DNA of 57,165 nucleotides. Origin: Darksidea phi. Lineage: Eukaryota; Ascomycota; Dothideomycetes; Pleosporales; Lentitheciaceae. Positions within the stretch are counted from its first letter, which is position 1. Every line of letters begins with the position of its first letter. A program made the position numbers and the translations under genes. The stretch lies in the NCBI GenBank assembly GCA_030770425.1, contig JASJFT010000262.1, positions 1 through 57,165 on the forward strand. The letters run 5' to 3'. Below the pieces are notes generated by a model. That model was given only the letters and a program-made list of their open reading frames with translations. It was not told the origin of the DNA and did no database searches. Shown here piece after piece: positions 1 through 10,300 of the stretch.

Positions 1-79
1 TGACTAAGCCCTTGTCTTGGCTTCCAACCTTCTCGGGATGCCCCGCATCCTGTGATTCGCGTGGGGTTGTAACACTAGG

Positions 80-2960
80 TTCTTAAAGAAGCTATTTAAG
101 TTAAATATAATATTATAAGTTTAAATTACCTAGTCTTTTATTAATAGCTAGATATAATAGATATTTATCGAATTATAATTAATAAGATAACCTATTAATA
201 CTCTATTTTTAAGTTTATTAGCTTTCTTAAGCTATCTATTTAGTACGTAGACTTTATAGCTAATAGAATATATATAAGTAACTTAAGACTTCCTATTCTA
301 AATAAGCTTATACGACGTTTTCTAGTTTAGCTTCTTTAGTAACGTTCTATTAAGAATATACGCTACTATTTAAAATAGCTTATTTAATAATAATTTAAAT
401 AAGTTAGTTTAAAGTTATAATACTCTTACGCGTATAACTAATATTACTCTAATATATTTAGTATCTCTATTCTATTTATTTATATAAGGTACTCGCTTCT
501 TATATATAATACCTAGGTCGTTATAAATCTATTTAAATAGATTAGATAAGATACTAAATCCTTACTTATTATTAGTTTAAACTTTAATAATATTATATTC
601 GAATTAATATTATATCTTATATAGAGTCTATATAATCTAGTAATTAATAATAGATTTTAAACGACTAGGAAATATTTTTACTTTATACTACTTAGTATAT
701 TAATTAATACTATAGCCTCTATATTTATCTCTATTAAGATACTCTTCTTCTATTAATAAGAGTTAAACGATATTTATCGATATATATTTAAATAGCTATA
801 TTATATAGTCTTCCTATTAATAATATAAGATTTATTTTATAAGCTTTATTTTAATATATACCTTATATAGCTTTTAATTATTAGTTCTATTAATAATAAC
901 TCTATAGATAGTATTTATTAGGTAAGCTATTATTCTCTAACTAGGGTATCCCTATATTAGGTAAGTAATTTAATTATTAACTTATTATATAGGCTTTAGG
1001 GTATATAACTTCTAATAGCTAGTTATAAATAATAATAATAGCTTAATATACGGCCTTTATATAATATTAATATTAACTAGCTAGTAACTATTTAAATACT
1101 TAAGTAAAGTAAATATATTACTCTAGTTCTTATAATATAATACGTCGCGTCTTAAGTTAAAATAAATATTAATAGTATAATACCTTCCTAGTTCTATTAT
1201 ACTAGTAATAAAGTTAGGGACTAGAATAATATATATTAATTAGATCTTTATTATACTATTATAAGGAGTATAGATTTTAAGCGTTATTAAGCCCTAGACT
1301 TTAACTTTTATAGCTCTAGTACTAGTACTAATATATTTATAAGCTATAATATTATACTCTTATTTCTAATTAATTTATAGATCTAAGTTAATAATATATA
1401 TATTCGAATCTAGATTTAATATTTAGTAATTATAGAGATACTTATTTTATATAATATCTTAATCTTTAATAAGTACTATTAGATTATCTATTAGTATAGC
1501 TATATCGTCGATTATATAGACTATATAAATCAAGAATTCTAACGAGTAAGTTCTATTATTAAAGCTAAATAGTATTATAGGAGTAGACTAAGCTATTTTT
1601 TATTTAATATAGTCTATTAAATACTTAATAGCCTTGTTAATACGAGCTTTAAGTATTAAATTAGTTTCTAAGACTTTATTAACTTAGTATCTAATTTTAG
1701 TACTTATAGTATAGTTTTTAGAATATTTCTTTACTAAAGAATTAAGTATAAAGTAGTTAATCTACTAGTATACTCGTCTATAGAGATATATCTTTAGAAT
1801 TCTATTATTTCTCTTTCTCTAATTATTATTATTATTATTACTAGAGCTATTATTATTATCTATATTAGTAATAGTAAGTTAAGTAGTAGTTATAGTATTA
1901 TATCTAGTTATTATAACTAGTTTAATTACTTTTAGAAATAACTCGAACTTAATAATATAGTATTATAATAAGTATACTTTTACTCTATTATATTAAGTCT
2001 TTAAAATATCTTAGAGAGCTAAAGTATTATACTTAATATTAAATATATAGTATATTTTTATAAAGTCCTTCTACGCGTAAGATATTTCGATATTAAAAAG
2101 ACTAATAGTCTTATACTTATTTATAATCTTAATATAGTTATATAACTAGTTAGCTAGCTTCTTACTATATAAAGGTATTTATAATTACCTATATTTAGCT
2201 TTAAGTTTCTAATATTATAAGGTATTTATAGGTATAATATACCTTTTTAGTATTTTAAGTTAATTCTATAGACCTTTCTCGTTCTATATTAAATATAGGT
2301 TTATTACTATAATTATTTTACTAATTTTTAAGTTAATTATTCTTAGGCCTTTCTCTAGTTACTTATAGTTCTTTTTCTCTTTTTAATATTAGATAAGTTC
2401 GACTCTATATAATATTTAATTATTAGACAATAGCTAAACTATATTAATAGTACCGACTTTATATACTATAAGTAAAGATTTTATTAACTTCTTAATATCT
2501 AGTACTATTTTAAGATTAAAGTTATAGTATTTCTAAACTTTATATTACTCGGCCTTATTTTTAAGAATAAATAGCTATTTATACTAGTTACTCTAAGTTT
2601 TAAGAATAATAATAATACGCGTTACTATAGGATCTTCTTTAGTATTTATTATTAATAATAATAGCTCTCTAAGTACTAAGGAGTTTCTAGTAATAATAAG
2701 AATAATAATAAAGATATTAGTTCTTTATATATTAATTAATATTAATAATAAAAATAATAAATTATTATTATTTAAGAGTAATTAGTTATAATCTAGACTT
2801 ATAACTATTATAGTAATTTTAGTATAAATTACTATAGTACGTAGTCTCTAAAAGTAAAAGCTTTAATTTCTATAAGTTAAAAAAGATAGTATTTTATATA
2901 TAGAAACGACCCCTAACTATACCTTAATACTAATACTACTAGACTATATTAGATACTATT
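80..2960 (-). mobile_element. RIP-decayed Ty1/Copia retrotransposon remnant
   Basis: A block of nearly 3 kb made of TA-rich sequence with stops in all frames, sharply different from the GC-balanced DNA on both sides. Read on the minus strand it still spells Copia landmarks in the right order: an LDSN..I.N stretch near 1381-1415 that fits the aspartic protease LDSGA.H, an LVPNFITS stretch near 1200-1230 that fits the gag-pre-integrase region, and GIIYKKRVPY near 485-510 that fits the integrase GIIHE..PYTPEQNG region. Stops and G-to-A/C-to-T type changes fit RIP, for example DSG turned into DSN. Sequence past the integrase stops at about position 80, so the reverse transcriptase and RNase H part is missing or deleted. 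I could not define LTRs. Dead element; the family call rests on these motifs only. Confidence 0.72.
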
Positions 2961-3858
2961 AGATTACGAGATTTAGCAAATAGCCGTTAGTACTAGGCTA
3001 ATCCTTGTTCCTAGCGAAATCTCTGATCGCGCTTAGTCCCTGAGCCGTCTGCTCCGCGACAATTGACCTTCACAGTGTTTGAAGCACTGAGTAGCACGGC
3101 AATGCCTACCTTAGGTAGGAATGATGTGAACGATATCATTGCGCAAATTCCGTAGGCGATTCAGCGAAGGCAACAGCTTCATGTTTATGTATCAAGCGTT
3201 GGTCTCACTAATATTGATATCAGCCGGGGTGCCGGTCCACATACATCCTGCTCTAGCATGCATGAGCTAGTCAACTGAGGCATTTTCTTACAACATCTCA
3301 AGGATGCTGGTGGATGCATGTTTCCAATACTAGGTACTCCAAGGACGGCAGATGGTATCTAACAAGGCTCAGACTATCGATTGGGGTCCGGGAGCGGGCA
3401 TTCGGTACCGGTTCATAAAAAATGCGGTCCTAACTCATGACGCTTAGATTGGGAACACAATCTAGACACTTGATAACTGTTGTGGCCCTGGTTCCTGCGT
3501 GTGACCTCTTGGCAAAGAGCGTGCATGCGGCGCAGTCATGCTGGTAATCTTTCTCGGGTACTATCTTTCTCGGGTACTCGGACCATGCTTCCCGGGTAAT
3601 TGTCTCGCTGAGGTCTAGCCTACTAGAGTGTCTAGTGTTCATCACGATCAATCAGTTGACAGTTTACTTCACGCGATTAGTGACAGGAACGTCCCCTTGG
3701 ACAGGGCAAGCTTTATGTACCAAGACTTTTCAAGCTTTACTGGAGTTGCAATGTAACACAAGTGAGAGTGAAAAAATTGGGTTGTGTCATATGTAGTGGA
3801 CCTATGGGTGGGCCGTGTATACGAGTAGCAGAAAAAGCTCTAAGTACAAGAACTCAAA
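2961..3858. other. Intergenic, no supported gene
   Basis: Return to normal base composition after the AT-rich block. Only short open frames are present, including one of 73 codons at 3430-3651 on the minus strand with no recognisable features. I see nothing else to call. Confidence 0.5.
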
Positions 3859-4806
3859 TCAAGGAAGATTACATTTCATCAACACTATGTTGTGAAAGTG
3901 ACTGTACACCGATGCGACTTTCTGATGCGCGACTGCGGGATCTTTCGGAGAACCAACATTCCCATATTCATCCAATATTTCTTTCAGGTCTGCCTCCGTG
4001 AAACTCACAAAAGGAGTGGGTGTCTGTTTGACTGTTTCAGCTGCGTTCAAAGAATAGATCTTGACGCTTGGATCGTGTCCCCATGGCGTCTCATCAAGTT
4101 GTACGTCGATGCCCGGGAACTTTTTCTCCAAAAATTCCACCAACCCCTTAGTTTTTTCGTCGTTGCTGATCATTTCACTGTTGCGTAGTAAGACAATGTC
4201 CTGCAAAGCTGTCTGAATCTTGAAATTATAGGAAAGCTGGAGGTCTTTCTTGTTGTCTTCTCTCATCTTCTTATTTGCTGTTTTTGAAGTTGTTAGTGTA
4301 TGGCCAAAGATCGATGTTCGCAACCAGAAGTCTGGCTGGAGGGAACATAGGGAAGAGCATTTACCCGTCTCTAACACCTCGCACGTCTTCTCGACTACTT
4401 GGACGAATGAGAGCGACCAGTCGTCGAAGTACAAGCCTTTGCGGGTTATTGCGATCTTGTTTTGGGTTTTAACAAAGTCGGATACCTCGTAAACTCCGGG
4501 GTTGTCGAGATCGGTGATGCCGGCAGCATTGTAATCACCGACTGTCAATTGTTTCTTTTCAGGGGAAACCAGATTCTCGAATTCGAGGAAGTTGGCACCA
4601 CCGTCTTTGTGTGTACCCTTTCCCGCAAGGCCCTTAAGCATCTTCTCTTGGCTTGGTCCAAAAGCTGCCACTACGCTACGGTAGGTGTAGTAGTCTACAA
4701 CCTTCTGGAGAGGAAGGGTGTGTTTGCCGGCAGAGGTGAAAGGAAGGAATGCAAGGATTAAACAAACACTGGCGAAGAAGCCAAAAAAACGTTGAAGCGA
4801 CAGCAT
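3859..4806 (-). CDS. Predicted secreted protein of unknown function, 315 aa
   Basis: Single-exon frame of 315 codons. The N-terminus is a clear signal peptide: a short charged start (MLSLQRF), a hydrophobic core to about residue 24 and a small-residue cleavage site near TSAG-K. The mature part is hydrophilic and mixed alpha/beta-looking. It holds six cysteines, four of them clustered around residues 142-155 (KTCEVLETGKCSSLC) and one close to the C-terminus (MKCNLP). I recognise no domain. It diverges from the 610-aa gene across about 380 bp, and it neighbours a large secreted chitinase one gene away, so the locus is rich in extracellular proteins. It could be an effector-like or antagonism protein, but that is inference from secretion and context only. 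Confidence 0.72.
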   Translation of the reverse strand: MLSLQRFFGFFASVCLILAFLPFTSAGKHTLPLQKVVDYYTYRSVVAAFGPSQEKMLKGLAGKGTHKDGGANFLEFENLVSPEKKQLTVGDYNAAGITDLDNPGVYEVSDFVKTQNKIAITRKGLYFDDWSLSFVQVVEKTCEVLETGKCSSLCSLQPDFWLRTSIFGHTLTTSKTANKKMREDNKKDLQLSYNFKIQTALQDIVLLRNSEMISNDEKTKGLVEFLEKKFPGIDVQLDETPWGHDPSVKIYSLNAAETVKQTPTPFVSFTEADLKEILDEYGNVGSPKDPAVAHQKVASVYSHFHNIVLMKCNLP

Positions 4807-5188
4807 AGTGGAGGAGATAGTGGAAACCGAGTTCCAGAGCTACCTTTGCTAGGCGAGAGAGAAGGAGGCCGACTATGGTGTCGAAGTAGCGAAAAGGATG
4901 GACGAAGTAAAGACGAAAGACAATGGGAGTAAGCCCATCTAGGCTGGGATGCAAGCGTGGACGTTGGTGGCGCTTGGGCGAACATCATCTTCGATAGCGG
5001 ACGCGGAGCCATCCGAAACGGGACGGCCCTCGAAGGGCCAGACTTAGGTTCAAATTGGCTCTGCGGCAAGGTACATTAGCGGCTCCTTGGCGTGCTGACT
5101 ATGTATTCTCCCGGCCTACTACCTCCAACTCTCTTGGGCCCCTTCTCATCACGCACACCACCCTTCTCATCACTCACACCACTCGACC
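4807..5188. promoter_or_regulatory. Shared divergent promoter region
   Basis: About 380 bp between the start codons of two divergent genes. An imperfect direct repeat (CTTCTCATCAC.CACACCAC, twice at about 5144-5182) lies just upstream of the plus-strand start. No other element is recognised. Confidence 0.35.
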
Positions 5189-7021
5189 ATGGCCACACTG
5201 GCCACACAAATATCTCGCCGTCTACTCTCAGCAGAATGGAATAGGCACGAGGCCCTGGACGCTCTGAGGGGTCAGGCGCTGCCCCGGACGTTGGGACACC
5301 ACGTCACGCGATTGTGCGTTGTGAGCGGCCTGCGTAACCACCTGGATTTCGCCCTCTCGCCCGAGGTCGATGAACTATGCCGTACTCCAGGGCAGGAAGT
5401 CTTTGCGCGCGCGCGTAATGCCGGTCTTATTATGAATGACCAGGTCCCCGCCGCTAAGCTACTACAGGACCAGGCATGGCATCCTTACTGTATCCACTAT
5501 CCACGCGTGGCCAGCGAGGATACATACCGCCGACTCGCGACTACCTTTCCCCAACTACGCTATCAGGTAGGCCGCGCCTGTGCAGCTGCAGGCTATTCGC
5601 AGCTTTACGCTGAATTAGACCTTCTTCCCGATGCCTGTATTGCCGAGGAAGCGCGCGAGAGCTGTCAGGGACCGGCTGCACAGGGACCGGCTGCAGAGGG
5701 CGCTCAACGTATCTACGAGCGTATTATTACCGCACCTGCCCGCTACAACGTAATGGACGACTACACGCGCACTATCCAGGAGGACCAGTCTAAGCCTGGA
5801 GCCTGCTTGAATGCTGACACGCAGGTGCTGGCATCGCTCCGTATCCGCTTCAGGATGAGGAAACGGTACCGCTCAGGGCAGTCCTTCCCTTGGAGATACT
5901 TCAACATAACTGAAGACGAGGGTATCGATGAGAACGGGCGAGACCATCCCGCGCCACACTATCTTACTGATAGCGAAGCGGCGCTGCTTGATTCTCCACT
6001 GCCGCGCGACCTGCCCACTACACACAAGGACCTGCTGATATTGGCCGCCGCATTCGAGGGTAATGTTGACCGTTACGCCCGTCTACGTCGTCCAGGACAC
6101 ACTGTCGAATATGAGTTATTCTGCCTGGTTCATGGTGTGTACAAGAGCACGGCCATGGCGCACTGGCTCGACCGCAATCCCGACATTATGCAACTCGTAC
6201 ATACAGGGTGGTTTGGCTATGGCCCGCCCGACGAGCTTCGACGAGCTATTCACGCAAGGCGCGTTATGAACAACGTTGTACACCATATTATCGACGCAAA
6301 TCCACCGGTGCCTGATAATGAACTACCATATTGGATTTGGTGGCCAACCTTACCAAGCTCCGATGTTCTCTTGGAGTTAGCTGAGAAACGGCCGGCTATG
6401 CGACGTCAATGTGTACGTGCTTGTATTGCTGGCGGCTATAAAGAGGAATATACCAAAATTATGGATATGCGCGAGGATGGCAAGTCTCTTGTTATTGATC
6501 GTGTTCTGATAGAAGATGCGGGAACCTGTCCGGAGCACCGTTTTTTTGAACCTGATATGATCCGGCGTATGAAAGAGCAGGGGACTCCAGACGTGGAATC
6601 ACTCCCAGCTACTAGCAGCTCTGATATCGTCGAGGATGTAATACCATGGCGCGAGGCCGACCCGAGCGATAATGGGCACTATCCTGGGAGATTGCTAGAC
6701 TCGTACCTCGCTGTCGATTGTGACGAGTTTGGGACACACATGTACGAAAATTTCTATGCTACAATGGGCCTTGTTCGCCGGCATCTCAGTACTCCTCCAG
6801 AGGTGAGGGCACGCGTGGCTCAAGAGCAGGCTCATAGAGCTCGTGACGTTCAAGAAGCGTGGGCTACGTTCGGGGAACAGCGTGATGTGGGTATCGAGTT
6901 CATGGAAGGATCTGATGCGAGCCCCTGGTATGGGTTCCAGGACGAACCCAACGCACAGGAATCTGATGCAAGTTCCTGGTATGGGTTCGAGGACGAACCC
7001 AACGCACAGGAAACCGAATAA
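5189..7021 (+). CDS. Unknown 610-aa protein with C-terminal tandem repeat
   Basis: Long uninterrupted frame of 610 codons starting MATLATQISRR. No signal peptide or membrane segment is visible. The sequence is rich in Arg, Tyr, Trp and acidic residues and has a helical, intracellular look. I do not recognise a domain. The region around residues 160-172 contains a small GPAAQ/GPAAE duplication. The last 34 residues are two copies of a 17-residue acidic unit with core SDAS-WYGF-DEPNAQE, encoded by a near-perfect 51-bp tandem repeat at 6911-7012. The ATG at 5189 is the first in frame and follows a CACTCGACC context. It is transcribed away from the secreted 315-aa gene and toward the chitinase 350 bp downstream. 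Its intronless, repeat-tailed form suggests a fast-evolving accessory gene; no function is proposed. Confidence 0.7.
   Translation: MATLATQISRRLLSAEWNRHEALDALRGQALPRTLGHHVTRLCVVSGLRNHLDFALSPEVDELCRTPGQEVFARARNAGLIMNDQVPAAKLLQDQAWHPYCIHYPRVASEDTYRRLATTFPQLRYQVGRACAAAGYSQLYAELDLLPDACIAEEARESCQGPAAQGPAAEGAQRIYERIITAPARYNVMDDYTRTIQEDQSKPGACLNADTQVLASLRIRFRMRKRYRSGQSFPWRYFNITEDEGIDENGRDHPAPHYLTDSEAALLDSPLPRDLPTTHKDLLILAAAFEGNVDRYARLRRPGHTVEYELFCLVHGVYKSTAMAHWLDRNPDIMQLVHTGWFGYGPPDELRRAIHARRVMNNVVHHIIDANPPVPDNELPYWIWWPTLPSSDVLLELAEKRPAMRRQCVRACIAGGYKEEYTKIMDMREDGKSLVIDRVLIEDAGTCPEHRFFEPDMIRRMKEQGTPDVESLPATSSSDIVEDVIPWREADPSDNGHYPGRLLDSYLAVDCDEFGTHMYENFYATMGLVRRHLSTPPEVRARVAQEQAHRARDVQEAWATFGEQRDVGIEFMEGSDASPWYGFQDEPNAQESDASSWYGFEDEPNAQETE
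6911..7012 (+). repeat. 51-bp tandem repeat, two copies
   Basis: Two adjacent 51-bp units with a few substitutions, in frame, encoding the duplicated 17-aa C-terminal motif of the 610-aa protein. Confidence 0.9.
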
Positions 7022-7372
7022 TCGGTCACGCGGACCGCGAAGCCCTCGGGCATTCATGTGGCGGCTATCGAGTTAGGTCAGGCGACTAGAAAATCAATAA
7101 AATGGCAAAGCCCTGCCTGCAGCGTCCATTTGGCACATTACCCAACGAAACTGCGTCGCCCGATTCAATGTAATGGCAGAGTACTGCCTGCAGCGTGCAT
7201 GTGGCACGGCTCTTGGCGAAGTTCGGCTGGACCTCTTCGAAGCATCTTTTGTCATCTGCCTATGCCCGGACAAAAAGCGAGTGGCCTGCTATGTTTGCCC
7301 TATCAGTTTCTTGTTCTTTGTTACCAGACTCTCATTGCAGGCCCTGCATCACTCTCATCCTTCTTTCCCAAA
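7022..7372. promoter_or_regulatory. Chitinase upstream region with duplicated segment
   Basis: About 350 bp before the chitinase start. It contains an imperfect direct repeat of about 30 bp: AATGGCAAAGCCCTGCCTGC near 7100 and AATGGCAGAGTACTGCCTGC near 7172, each followed by AGCGT-CAT. The chitinase frame is open through here, but the signal peptide fixes the start at 7373. Confidence 0.45.
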
Positions 7373-10300
7373 ATGCGAGTGGTAAAAGCGGCCGCTTTTG
7401 CCGTCTTGCTTCCTTTTACAAACGCCTTCCAAGGATCGGCTCTAAGACGAGACGACCTTGAAACAGGTGCATTTCTCCACAATGTCCAGCTTCAGTATTG
7501 CCCCCAAGCATGCGAGTACGCTGGTGCGGAGACGGAAACCTGGACTACTTACCACGACTGGAACGAGCTCGCACTCTGCGAGGATACGATGCTTTTCACC
7601 TTCAACGTCGAGCCCGGCTCTTCGAATCCTCGCATCAAAGCATGCTCGACCACCACGAGCGGCCCACGCATGCAGGCAGGCGCGTTCTACGGCCTTATCC
7701 AAAACAATGTGACAGAAGAGCCAACTCCGGAAATGATCACTGAAATAGTCGTACCAGACGCGCCCAAGGAGATGACGGCATCATCTCAAGATGGCTCCTG
7801 TGGTGGAGTCCCTCAGAAAGCAGCTATCGACATCAACACAAAATGGTCAGGGCATGGCACTGCATCTACATCTAGCTTCTCGGAGGCCCTATCCCAAGTC
7901 GAGAATTACTTTCGGAATTCGGCTGGTTGTGGTAGGGCCTTGATATTTGCTCGCTCGTCGGTGGGCACGGTAGTCGGAGCGTTCGCCGGCGGCGATCTAG
8001 CGAAGCCATCTGTCGCTGATCTCATACAAAAGCAAGCGAGGGATATTCAGGGTGCGTTTGGTAGCGGCCTTCCAGCACGATATGTTTCGCAGGCCACGTC
8101 CGCTGCGGCGCAGAATGGCAGCGCATTTCAAGCCGCATTCGATACGCGCTTTGGCCTTGCGGCGGACCTCAACGGCAATATATCATCAGTGCAAACATTC
8201 CTGTTCGACTACGTCAACACCTTCGGAAGCGGCATGGATGTGCCTGGCATGGAGGGTGGGGAAGGCATGGTCCGCACTAGCGCTACCGTCTTGGGCTCTT
8301 CTCTCGCATCAAATTCCCCATCAAACTCTTCACTCTCAGCAGCCCCCCTCTCGGACACTTCCCTCGAGCGTCGAGCGCTCTGCCGTGATATGCAGGTTGT
8401 CAGCGGTGATAGCTGTGGTTCGCTAGCGGCAAGGTGCGGAATATCCGGGGCCGACTTCACCAAGTACAACAGCCAGACTGCTAATCTGTGCTCCACGCTC
8501 AAGCCTAAACAATATGTCTGCTGTAGCGCGGGGGACCTCCCAGATCATACTCCCCAGCCGGGCGCAGACGGTATATGTGCTTCATATCAGGTACAACCCG
8601 ACGACGGATGCACATCCATCGCTGATAGCTTCGGAATCAACGTCACCCGCATTTTGGCCGTCAACAAGAGAACCTATGGGTTTCGAGGATGCAGCGCAGG
8701 TATGTTGCAAAAAGGCCAAATTATTTGCCTCAGCAAGGGTGAGCCGCCTATGCCAACCCAGGATCCATCCGCTGTATGTGGTCCACAGGTGGTTGGCTCG
8801 CAGCGACCAGCTTCTTGGGATGACATCGAAAAGCTTAACACGTGCCCTCTGAACGCTTGTTGTGACGCTTGGGGCCAGTGCGGCACGACCAGGGAGTTCT
8901 GCATCAAAACCAATATCGGTGGCAATCCGGGCACCGCATTGCCAGGAACCAATGGTTGCATCTCTAAATGCGGGACCGACATCGTTGGCAACAAGGATCC
9001 ACCTACCAGTTTCGCCCGTGTCGGTTATTTCGAAGGGTTCAACAAGGAACGGGAGTGTCTTCACATGGACATCACCCAGATGGACCTCAAGAAGTACACC
9101 CACATACATTTCGCATTCGCTACAGTTTCGGAAGACTACAAGGTGTCTATGACGGACGGTGTCAAAGAGCAGTTCGACAAGATGGTCCAGCTCGAGGCCA
9201 ATGGTGTGAAGAAGATCCTAAGCTTTGGTGGTTGGTCCTTTAGCACTGATCACGATACATCGCCGATTTTCGCGCAAGGTGTTTCCCCCGCAAATCGAGA
9301 GCTATTCGCTACCAACGTAGTTCAGTTCTTGAAAGACAATAAGCTCGACGGACTCGACTTTGACTGGGAATATCCTGGAGCTACCGACATTGAAGGCGCA
9401 GTTCCTGGGTCACCTCAAGACGGCTTGAATTATTACAAGTTCCTTCAGTCCGTGAAAAAGCAGCTGCCGGCAGGGAAATCTCTCTCCATCGCATTACCTG
9501 CCAGCTACTGGTATCTCCGCGGATTCCCGGTAATGAAGATGGCCCCGATCGTTGATTACTTCATATATATGACATACGACTTGCACGGGCAGTGGGATTA
9601 TGGCTCCAAGTTCTCGAACTCAGGTTGCAAGACGGGCAACTGTCTACGAAGCCACGTCAACAGCACTGAGACTGAGAACGCCCTGAGCATGGTCACCAAG
9701 GCAGGTGTGCCAGCTAACAAGATCATGGTAGGCGTTTCAAGCTACGGCCGTAGCTTTAAGATGGTGGACCCTTCATGCACGGGCGTCATGTGCAAGTTTT
9801 CCGGTACACCCAAAGTTAGCAACGCGGACCCTGGTATGTGTACCGGTACACCAGGCTACATTTCCAATGCCGAGATTGCCGATCTGAGCGAATCCGACGA
9901 CGTCGAGCAGTGGTTCGATACCGAGAGCAGCTCCGACATTATTACGTGGAACGGAAACTGGGTTGCATACATGGGCGACGACCAGAAAGATTCCCGCGTC
10001 AGCTGGGTAAAAGGCTTGAACTTTGGCGGCACGACAGATTGGGCTGTTGACTTGCAAAAATACCAAAAACCCTTAGAGGGGAATGGTGGTGAACACTTTG
10101 ATGCTCCATCCTTAAGTTGCGACAAGAATTACGACAATCTAGACGCCCTCGAGAAAGACGCGGATAATGTTCCACCCTATTGTGCGTCGCTCTACGTTCT
10201 CATCGCAATGGGAACTCTGCTCAACGACACCCTGAAGAAGTACGACGAGGTCAAGAACGACTACGACGGAAAATTCAAGTATTATGAGCAGTACATCAAC

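Noticed and set aside
1480..1535. Minus-strand frame reading YIIDD, like the reverse transcriptase YxDD motif
   Set aside because: It has one residue too many between Tyr and Asp-Asp, and it lies upstream of the protease and integrase motifs, the wrong place for a Copia reverse transcriptase.
7058..7372. N-terminal extension of the chitinase by 105 codons
   Set aside because: It would bury the clear signal peptide at 7373 inside the protein and has no protein-like character.
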